The translations under genes were made by a program, and so were the position numbers. The notes beneath the pieces were generated by a model. That model saw only the letters and a program-made list of their open reading frames with translations. It had not been told where the DNA came from and made no database searches. 6,832 nt of DNA. It comes from Clostridiales bacterium. GTDB lineage: Bacteria > Bacillota > Clostridia > Oscillospirales > CAG-272. Location: assembly GCA_012511425.1 (NCBI GenBank), contig JAAZGC010000193.1:1-6832 (forward strand), written 5' to 3'. This document shows, piece by piece, positions 1-5,410 of the stretch; the stretch's first letter is position 1, and the number at the start of each line of letters is the position of its first letter.

Positions 1-3
1 ATT

Positions 4-8
4 CCTCC
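4..8 (-). promoter_or_regulatory. Shine-Dalgarno of a gene starting beyond the left edge
   Basis: Read on the minus strand, the last bases of the window are CGGAGGAAT, a near-consensus ribosome binding site. It lies about 20 bases downstream of the -10 box at 26-31. A start codon would be expected within a few bases outside the window, so the next minus-strand gene begins there. Its product cannot be known from this sequence. Confidence 0.6.
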
Positions 9-25
9 GTTTTTCGTTTGATATC

Positions 26-53
26 ATTATATCATCTTTTGCGGATATTTCAA
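26..53 (-). promoter_or_regulatory. Vegetative-type promoter for the gene beyond the left edge
   Basis: On the minus strand a -35 box TTGAAA (48-53) is followed after 16 bases by a perfect -10 box TATAAT (26-31). The expected start of transcription is near base 19. The promoter sits directly behind the terminator of the two-component operon and ahead of a GGAGG motif at 4-8, so it should drive an independent gene to the left. The -10 box lies inside a small inverted repeat, TGATAT and ATATCA with a 4-base gap (19-34), which could be an operator or chance in AT-rich DNA. Confidence 0.65.
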
Positions 54-65
54 GTGTTTGTCATA

Positions 66-95
66 AAAATAAGCCCCCGCGGGGAGGCTTATTTT
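66..95 (-). terminator. Rho-independent terminator of the two-component operon
   Basis: A perfect 10-bp inverted repeat, AAAATAAGCC at 66-75 and GGCTTATTTT at 86-95, encloses a G/C-rich 10-base loop that can add three more pairs. On the minus strand the 3' arm ends in TTATTTTT, giving the U-tract. The stem begins at the last base of the kinase stop codon, so there is no spacer between coding sequence and terminator. Confidence 0.85.
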
Positions 96-1606
96 CAATT
101 TGCATTCATATCGTCCGCAAAAGGCGGCGTGTAATAAACCGGGAATTCAATCCAGAAGGTGGAGCCTTTCCCTTCTTCGCTTTCGACTCCGCAACTTCCG
201 CCTAAAAGACCGGCGATGTTCTTGACTATCGAAAGCCCGAGGCCGCTTCCGACGGAGGCGCGGCGGTGAACTTTGTCTACCTTATAATATCGATCCCAGA
301 TATGGACGAGTTTATCCTTCGGTATTCCCTCTCCGGTGTCGGTTACCGTGAATTTGACGGTGCTCGGCAGACCGCCGGCTCCTATCGTGACATACTGGCA
401 GACGGTGACGAGCTTGTCATCTCCCGAATAGGTAATCGCGTTATTGACGAGATTATAGAGCGCCTGTATAATTTTGGATGCGTCGGTGTGCATTATAAGC
501 TCGTCGTCGTAATGGAAAGCGATGAAATATCCGTCGCGCTCGGCGAAGCTGTTGTATCTTGCAAGCAGTTCGCTTACCGCCTTTGTTATATTCGTCTCTT
601 TGATTTCGACCGCGTAATTCCCCGACTGATATCTGGATATGTCGAGCATATCGTTTACAAGCGAGGCAAGGCGGTTGGTCTCGTCTATGATTATCTGCTC
701 GTTTTCCGGGGTGTTTTCGCCGGGAATGTCGCGCATGACTTCGGCATAGCCTCTTATCATGGTAAGCGGGGTACGAAGATCATGGCTGATGTTGGCTATC
801 AGCTCTCTTCTCAGCGCATCTACCTTGCCCAGCTCCGCGGCGGTGTGGTTCAAAGTCTCGGCAAGCTCGGATATTTCACGGTAGCCGGAGCCTTTGAAGC
901 TGACGTCGTAATCGCCCTTCGCAAGCTGCTTTGCGCTTTCGTTTATATTAATGATGGGAGTTGTTATGCTGCGGGAAATTATCGTTGCAAAGAGAATCGC
1001 TAGCCCTAAGAGTATGACCGAGATGAACATCAGGAGCAGATTAAGCGTCCTCGTCGTCGCAGCGACCGGGGTGATTATCGAATTCAGCAAAAAAAGGTAT
1101 CTCTCGCCTTTGATCTGACGAATTATGGCGTAGACGATGATTTCGTTTTCGGCGCGGTCGTAGCCGTCGTCTTCGACGCTGTAATAGACCCGCGCGTCGG
1201 TGTCGTAACGATAGTGCCGGAGCAGCTCGCCGCCGTTGCGCTTTGCCATGTCGTAAAGGGTGAATTTGCTTGCGCGGTCGGTGTTGTGTATCATGCAGTT
1301 GGGCAGCGTGTCAAGACTCAGAACCTCGAGCGCCTTGTTTTCATCGAGCATTTTCAGCACCAGAACGCACATATCTCCGCGAAGGATGTAGCTTTCCGCG
1401 TCTTCGCGGAAGGTCGGACTGCCAATTCTGTCGGCAAGCGCCCGGGCGCTGATCTTGATCTCGCTGAGCTTGATGGTTTTATATATATCCGGCAGGAAAA
1501 GCACCTGCGTCAGCCAGAGCAGAATGAGAATGAAGGCGGTAAACAGCGCAAGATAGAGGAAAAGCTTCTGCCTTACGCTGAATTTGCTTCGCGATTTTTC
1601 CGACAT
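95..1606 (-). CDS. Membrane sensor histidine kinase (HAMP, HisKA, HATPase_c)
   Basis: A 503-residue sensor kinase that should autophosphorylate on histidine and pass the phosphate to the regulator encoded just upstream. Visible parts in order: short cytoplasmic N-terminus; first membrane helix at about 14-38; extracytoplasmic sensor region at about 39-183 with no domain I recognise and two cysteines (C80, C104); second membrane helix at about 187-211; HAMP at about 210-262; HisKA with H-box ISHDLRTPL (phospho-acceptor H275); ATPase domain with N-box around N385-N389, G1 box DTGEGIP (423-429) and G2 box GSGLGLSIV (453-461). All catalytic motifs are intact and there is no obvious PAS domain. 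The ATG lies one base after the regulator stop, with only a weak GAGG nine bases upstream, which suggests translational coupling. The layout matches PhoR/CiaH/CssS-type kinases. The signal is unknown; the nearby htrA gene suggests envelope or secretion stress (inference). Confidence 0.95.
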   Translation of the reverse strand: MSEKSRSKFSVRQKLFLYLALFTAFILILLWLTQVLFLPDIYKTIKLSEIKISARALADRIGSPTFREDAESYILRGDMCVLVLKMLDENKALEVLSLDTLPNCMIHNTDRASKFTLYDMAKRNGGELLRHYRYDTDARVYYSVEDDGYDRAENEIIVYAIIRQIKGERYLFLLNSIITPVAATTRTLNLLLMFISVILLGLAILFATIISRSITTPIININESAKQLAKGDYDVSFKGSGYREISELAETLNHTAAELGKVDALRRELIANISHDLRTPLTMIRGYAEVMRDIPGENTPENEQIIIDETNRLASLVNDMLDISRYQSGNYAVEIKETNITKAVSELLARYNSFAERDGYFIAFHYDDELIMHTDASKIIQALYNLVNNAITYSGDDKLVTVCQYVTIGAGGLPSTVKFTVTDTGEGIPKDKLVHIWDRYYKVDKVHRRASVGSGLGLSIVKNIAGLLGGSCGVESEEGKGSTFWIEFPVYYTPPFADDMNAN

Positions 1607-1607
1607 A

Positions 1608-2288
1608 TCATCTCGCCTCGAAACGATATCCGACGCCGCGCAGCGTCGTTATAAATTTGCTGTAGCCGCCGAGAGAACGGCGGAGCAGCTTTATATGGGT
1701 GTCAAGGGTGCGGTCGTCGCCGTCGAAGTCATAGCCCCAGACTTCGGTTATAAGTTTGTCTCTGGTAAGGGCGATATTCCGGTTTCTGACGAGATAAAAA
1801 AGCAGATCGTATTCTTTCGGCGACATATCGGCCTGTTTGCCGTCGATATAGACTATCCTTGCGGTAAAATCGATTTTCAGCCCCTCCTGCTCGAAGACTT
1901 CCTTTTTAATATAATCTCCCCCGGAGGCTCTTGTCCGCTTGAGTATCGCTTCTACTCTGAGCATCAGCTCTTTCGGGGAGAAAGGCTTTACCACATAGTC
2001 ATCTATGCCGAGGTTGAAGGCGTTTATCTTGTCATACTCCTCACCGCGGGCGGAAAGCATGAGTATCGGAGTGTCGGTTATCCGGCGTATTTCGCGGCAG
2101 GCGGAGAAGCCGTCCAGCTCCGGCATCATTATATCCATAATGATAAGATCGAAGCCGCGGCTGCGGCAAAGTTCGACGGCCTGCATTCCGTCGGCGGCTT
2201 CAGTCACGCCGTAGCCGGAGAATTCGGCGTATTTGCGGATCAATGCGCGGATATTTTCTTCGTCGTCGACTACAAGCAGTTCTGTCAT
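1608..2288 (-). CDS. OmpR/PhoB-family response regulator
   Basis: A 226-residue DNA-binding response regulator of normal length for the family. The receiver domain (about 2-118) has the acidic pair D8/D9, phospho-acceptor D52 in MDIMMP, the switch serine S79 and the conserved lysine K101 in VVKPF. The C-terminal winged helix (about 130-226) carries the recognition-helix segment RTLDTHIKLLRRSL (193-206) and the wing motif TLRGVGYRFE. A Shine-Dalgarno AAGGAG lies six bases before the ATG and a good promoter stands further upstream, so this is the first gene of the kinase operon. Family members bind direct repeats with about 11-bp spacing as dimers. A repeat of that kind lies before the neighbouring htrA-type gene, so it is a likely target (inference). 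Related systems in Bacillota that control htrA are CssRS in Bacillus and CiaRH in streptococci; this protein cannot be assigned to either from sequence alone. Confidence 0.95.
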   Translation of the reverse strand: MTELLVVDDEENIRALIRKYAEFSGYGVTEAADGMQAVELCRSRGFDLIIMDIMMPELDGFSACREIRRITDTPILMLSARGEEYDKINAFNLGIDDYVVKPFSPKELMLRVEAILKRTRASGGDYIKKEVFEQEGLKIDFTARIVYIDGKQADMSPKEYDLLFYLVRNRNIALTRDKLITEVWGYDFDGDDRTLDTHIKLLRRSLGGYSKFITTLRGVGYRFEAR

Positions 2289-2319
2289 TTTCGGCTCCTT
2301 TGCTGTTTTTTAACTGCAC

Positions 2320-2361
2320 ATTATACGATTATATTATACAATAACGCGGATGTTTTTGCAA
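2320..2361 (-). promoter_or_regulatory. Promoter of the response regulator-kinase operon
   Basis: On the minus strand, TTGCAA (2356-2361), a 17-base spacer and a perfect TATAAT (2333-2338) form a good vegetative promoter, giving a leader of roughly 38 bases. A second TATAAT lies 13 bases downstream at 2320-2325 but lacks a recognisable -35 box at the right distance (CGCGTT). I saw no 11-bp-phased TTCAC repeat like the one at htrA, so autoregulation through that site is not evident. Confidence 0.7.
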
Positions 2362-2385
2362 GTATCTTCGGGCGGATAAATCGAA

Positions 2386-2415
2386 ATCCCCGCCGGAGTT
2401 GAATACGGCGGGGAT
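2386..2415 (-). terminator. Hairpin downstream of the htrA-type gene, probable terminator
   Basis: A perfect 10-bp inverted repeat, ATCCCCGCCG (2386-2395) and CGGCGGGGAT (2406-2415), with a 10-base loop, begins 36 bases after the protease stop codon. On the minus strand it is followed by TTCGATTTATCC, a broken and weak U-tract. Stem stability and position favour a terminator separating the protease from the two-component promoter, but some read-through is possible. Confidence 0.65.
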
Positions 2416-2451
2416 CTCTTCAGGAGAGAGTCATGAAAACGCTTGATTAAA

Positions 2452-4119
2452 TCATTCCTGCGAGGTTTCGGGAATGTATTCGTAAAGCTTGACGTTGACA
2501 TCGACCATCTTGGACTGTGCACTGCGTCCGGTTCCGGTAAGCCTGGCTACAGTTACCTTTACCGTATCTCCGGCGCTGAAATCTTTGAGGATGTTCGTGA
2601 CATCAACTTTAGAAGAAACCGTAATGCCTTCAATCGCAACGATGCGGTCTCCGTATTTAAGGTCGCCCGAATAGCCTTCCTGATACTGAATGAAGTATAC
2701 GCCGTAGTCGGTTATATAGTTGATGAGATCGGCGTTGCCCGACTGATAGAGACCGGAGGACGAGGTGTTTGCGTTTACTTCCACTATATATATGCCGAGC
2801 ATGACGCGGCCCTTGACATAACCGTATTCGATAAGCTGGTCGGATATCTCTTTGGCGGTGTTGATCGGGATCGAGAAACCGAGGCCTTCGATTTCGGTGC
2901 CGCTGGATTTGGCGTTTACAATGCCTATCAGATTGCCGCTGATATCAAAGAGACCGCCGCCCGAGTTGCCGGGGTTGATGGCTGCGTCTGTCTGAAGAAG
3001 GGTGTAGAACTGCCCGTCGATGGTGACTTCGCGGTCGAGCGCCGAGATATAGCCGACGGTAACCGTTCCGCCGAGTTCGCCCAGGGGGTTGCCTATCGCG
3101 ATTGCGGTCTGCCCTACTTTCAGCGCTTCGGAATCGCCGATGACGGCTGCCGGAAGGTTGGTTCCGTTTATTTTAATTATTGCGATGTCGTTCTGATCGT
3201 CGGATCCTATAACCTGAGCGTCATATTTTGTGCCGTCGGCAAGCATTACCGTAACAGACGAGGCTCCGGCTATAACATGTTCGCAGGTGATAATATATCC
3301 GTCGGTAGAGATGATAACGCCTGAACCGGCGCCCTGGGTTACATACTGGCCGAAAAAGCTGCTTGTGGCAACCGACTCGGTCGAGATCTCAACAACGCTG
3401 TTCTTTGCCTTTTCAACCGCATTTACTACTGCGTTTTCCGAGTCGGTGGTTCCGCTGACTTCGCTCGGAATCGCCTGATAGGAAATGCCGGATTCGTTAC
3501 CGGTGCGGGGAGCTGCCGGGGATGAGGTGTCTGTAGTTATTTTACGGGTCACAAAATAGGCACCGCCCATGCCGAACAGCGACGAGAGCACGATACAGAC
3601 GACGACTGCCAGCGCGAGCGCCTTTCCGGATACTCCGGTGCGCTTGGCTTTCCTTTCCTTTGCCTGATTTTGCGGCTGGGTCTGATAAGGCGCGCCGTAT
3701 CCGCCGCCCTGATAGCTGGTATAGCCCGGCTGCCCCGAATAGGCGGAGAAACCGCCGCTGCCGCTCGAATAGGGATTGCGGTACTGTCCAGTCTGCTGCG
3801 GCTGCTGAACGTGTTGATTGGGATTATAGGCGTATCCGGATTGATTGCCGGGCTGATTCTGCCCTTCCTGCGCGGAAGGATTCATCTGTCTTGCCTGTGC
3901 AGAATAGTTCGGGTTGACCCAGCTGTATTCTCCGCTTGTTTTCTGATTGCCGGCGGGAGGGTCGGTCCGGTTTTCGGAAGTGTTTTGGTTTTGCTGTTCC
4001 GCCGATGCACCTGCGGCGGTTGAGTTCTGTTCCGGGATTGAATTCCGATCGGTCTTATCATTGCGCTGATTCACATCGCCGTTTTCTGTCGGGATATTGT
4101 TTGTGTTGTTGTTATCCAT
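2452..4119 (-). CDS. Membrane-anchored HtrA/DegP-type serine protease with PDZ domain
   Basis: A 555-residue trypsin-like protease of the HtrA family, which degrades or refolds misfolded exported proteins at the outer face of the membrane. Residues 1-153 are a long low-complexity cytoplasmic segment rich in N, Q, G, S, Y and P. A basic stretch KERKAKR (154-160) and one membrane helix (about 166-190) follow, giving an N-in, C-out topology. The protease domain (about 230-425) has the full triad: H281 in TCEHVI, D311 in NDIAII and S386 in NPGNSGG. One PDZ domain occupies about 438-545 and recognises exposed C-termini or hydrophobic segments in this family. The start is supported by AAGGAGG seven bases before the ATG. 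The gene stands alone between two hairpins. A -10 box and a candidate regulator site lie upstream, with a leader of nearly 100 bases. Adjacency to a two-component system suggests stress induction (inference). It resembles htrA/degP or yycK-type paralogues; which one cannot be settled here, so no symbol is given. Confidence 0.93.
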   Translation of the reverse strand: MDNNNTNNIPTENGDVNQRNDKTDRNSIPEQNSTAAGASAEQQNQNTSENRTDPPAGNQKTSGEYSWVNPNYSAQARQMNPSAQEGQNQPGNQSGYAYNPNQHVQQPQQTGQYRNPYSSGSGGFSAYSGQPGYTSYQGGGYGAPYQTQPQNQAKERKAKRTGVSGKALALAVVVCIVLSSLFGMGGAYFVTRKITTDTSSPAAPRTGNESGISYQAIPSEVSGTTDSENAVVNAVEKAKNSVVEISTESVATSSFFGQYVTQGAGSGVIISTDGYIITCEHVIAGASSVTVMLADGTKYDAQVIGSDDQNDIAIIKINGTNLPAAVIGDSEALKVGQTAIAIGNPLGELGGTVTVGYISALDREVTIDGQFYTLLQTDAAINPGNSGGGLFDISGNLIGIVNAKSSGTEIEGLGFSIPINTAKEISDQLIEYGYVKGRVMLGIYIVEVNANTSSSGLYQSGNADLINYITDYGVYFIQYQEGYSGDLKYGDRIVAIEGITVSSKVDVTNILKDFSAGDTVKVTVARLTGTGRSAQSKMVDVNVKLYEYIPETSQE

Positions 4120-4221
4120 AAAATTTCCTCCTTGAAAAAATCGTTCTTGTTTGCGGGTATTCCGGATTTTAAAAGCTCTCTTATAACTATTTTTCCGAAA
4201 AATCTTTCATCTGACACATAT

Positions 4222-4227
4222 ATTATA
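4222..4227 (-). promoter_or_regulatory. -10 box of the htrA-type gene
   Basis: A perfect TATAAT on the minus strand, about 105 bases before the start codon. The hexamer 17 bases upstream (ACGCGA) does not resemble a -35 box; that space is taken by the TTCAC repeats at 4237-4253. A good -10 with a poor -35 is what an activator-dependent promoter usually looks like. The predicted leader is about 95 bases. Confidence 0.6.
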
Positions 4228-4236
4228 ACCCGCCAA

Positions 4237-4253
4237 TGTGAAATTCGCGTGAA
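4237..4253 (-). promoter_or_regulatory. Candidate response regulator operator (11-bp-phased direct repeat)
   Basis: On the minus strand the sequence reads TTCACG, five bases, TTCACA, so two near-identical hexamers are one helical turn apart. The second copy ends nine bases before the TATAAT box. OmpR-family regulators of Bacillota such as PhoP (TTHACA-N5-TTHACA) and CiaR (TTTAAG-N5-TTTAAG) bind sites of this design over the -35 region. The cognate regulator is inferred to be the one encoded at 1608-2288. Confidence 0.5.
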
Positions 4254-4266
4254 GATGAACTGAGGA

Positions 4267-4296
4267 TTCGCCGAAAAATTATGAATTTCAGGCGAA
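4267..4296. repeat. Small inverted repeat between galM terminator and htrA promoter
   Basis: TTCGCC at 4267-4272 and GGCGAA at 4291-4296 form 6-bp arms; inside them AAATT (4276-4280) and AATTT (4284-4288) can pair further. On neither strand is it followed by a clean run of T. It could be a back-up terminator for the galM transcript, an operator, or chance. Confidence 0.3.
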
Positions 4297-4306
4297 AATA
4301 ACAATA

Positions 4307-4337
4307 AATCCGGCCTTCCTTTCGAGAAAACCGGATT
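4307..4337 (-). terminator. Rho-independent terminator after galM
   Basis: AATCCGG (4307-4313) and CCGGATT (4331-4337) form a 7-bp stem with a 17-base loop, starting eight bases after the epimerase stop codon. On the minus strand the stem runs into TTATTGTTATTTT, a U-rich tail. The long loop makes it weaker than the terminator at 66-95, but its position is right. Confidence 0.7.
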
Positions 4338-4344
4338 ATGGATT

Positions 4345-5367
4345 TTATTCAACTCCGAAAACATATGTGGTTGTTGTATCGTATTTCTCTCCCATGCGGA
4401 GTACGGCTGACGGGAAGTCGGGCTGATTTGCGGCGTCCGGCCAGACCTGCGTCTCCAACGCTATCGCATGGAAAAGCCGCTGCGGGACACCGCCGCGGAA
4501 CGGAACGGCTCCGTCCATCATGACGCCGTTGTATATCTGGATTCCCGGCTGATCGGTGTATACGGATATCTTTCTGCCGGTTTTCGGGGAATAAAGCTGC
4601 GCCGCCGGACCGTCTTCGCGGCTCATGTCGAGACAGAAGTTGTTGTCAAGCGGTATCTCTATCCTGCGTCTTTCCCGGAAATCATATTCGGTGCCTTCGA
4701 CAGGTCTTACTTCACCGGTCGGGATAAGTCCTTCATCGACCGGCGTCATATATACCGCCGCGACAAAAAGCTCGTTTTCGCGGACATCGCCGCCGCCGAT
4801 GCCTTCAAGGTTGAAATAGCTGTGGTTGGTAAGATTCATTACAGTGTCTTTGTCGCAGACGGCTTCGTAGTGTATCGAAAGAATATTTGCGACGCCCCAG
4901 CTGTAAGTGACTTTAATCTCAGCTCTGCCGGGGTAATTCTCCTCTCCGTCCGGGCTTAACAAAGAAAGAATCAGCCTGTCCGGCTTGCCGCCGCCTCCTT
5001 CGATCGCTTCAACATCCCAGATTCGCCGGTTATAGCCGATATCTCCGCCGTGGAGATGATTTTCGCCGTCGTTTTTGGCAAGCTGATATTCAACGCCGTT
5101 GAGGGTAAAGCGGGCGCCGCCTATGCGGTTGGCGCAGCGTCCGACGAGGGCGCCGAAATATCCGCCGCCGTTGAGGTAGCCGTCCACCGTGTCGAAGCCG
5201 CAGCAGATGTCGTCGTGCTTTCCGTTTTTATCCGGCACTATGACGCTTTCGACTATCCCGCCTAAATTGAGTATTTTTACCGAAGAGCCGCTGTCATTCG
5301 TAAGAGTATAGGCAAATACATCGCTGCCGTCGGGCATTTTTCCGTAGTGTGTTTTGGTGATTGACAT
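4345..5367 (-). CDS. galM: Aldose 1-epimerase (galactose mutarotase)
   Basis: A 340-residue cytoplasmic enzyme, with no signal peptide, that interconverts the alpha and beta anomers of D-galactose and D-glucose, feeding the Leloir pathway and glycolysis. The sequence carries the whole family signature: GRCANRI (76-82) for sugar binding, H106 in NHLHGG, the catalytic acid H182 in NHSYFNL, the substrate-binding aspartate D241 in DNNF, and the catalytic base E305 in ALETQ, followed by the typical PDAANQPDFPS segment. Length is normal for the family. The ATG is preceded by AAAGGA at a spacing of eight bases. The gene follows the hydrolase-like gene by 43 bp without a terminator, so co-transcription is likely; the mutarotase would then process sugar released by, or taken up with the help of, its neighbour. 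The exact sugar cannot be fixed, because GalM relatives also act on other aldoses. Confidence 0.94.
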   Translation of the reverse strand: MSITKTHYGKMPDGSDVFAYTLTNDSGSSVKILNLGGIVESVIVPDKNGKHDDICCGFDTVDGYLNGGGYFGALVGRCANRIGGARFTLNGVEYQLAKNDGENHLHGGDIGYNRRIWDVEAIEGGGGKPDRLILSLLSPDGEENYPGRAEIKVTYSWGVANILSIHYEAVCDKDTVMNLTNHSYFNLEGIGGGDVRENELFVAAVYMTPVDEGLIPTGEVRPVEGTEYDFRERRRIEIPLDNNFCLDMSREDGPAAQLYSPKTGRKISVYTDQPGIQIYNGVMMDGAVPFRGGVPQRLFHAIALETQVWPDAANQPDFPSAVLRMGEKYDTTTTYVFGVE

Positions 5368-5410
5368 GGGTTCCGTCCTTTCTTATTAAAAACGCTTCAT
5401 TATATATAAT

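Noticed and set aside
266..1003. Plus-strand open frame of 245 codons opposite the histidine kinase
   Set aside because: Antisense to the HAMP and catalytic core of the kinase; no family features and no convincing ribosome binding site.
1584..2402. Plus-strand open frame of 272 codons opposite the response regulator
   Set aside because: Antisense to a complete OmpR-family regulator and runs through that gene's promoter; no protein-family features.
2443..3324. Plus-strand open frame of 293 codons opposite the protease gene
   Set aside because: It lies antisense to an intact HtrA gene whose motifs are all in the minus-strand frame, and its product shows no recognisable domain. It is a shadow arising from the codon composition of the real gene.
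4071..4364. Minus-strand frame of 97 codons spanning the galM-htrA gap
   Set aside because: It overlaps the end of galM, the terminator, the htrA promoter and the first codons of htrA in another frame. The peptide looks like translated non-coding AT-rich DNA.
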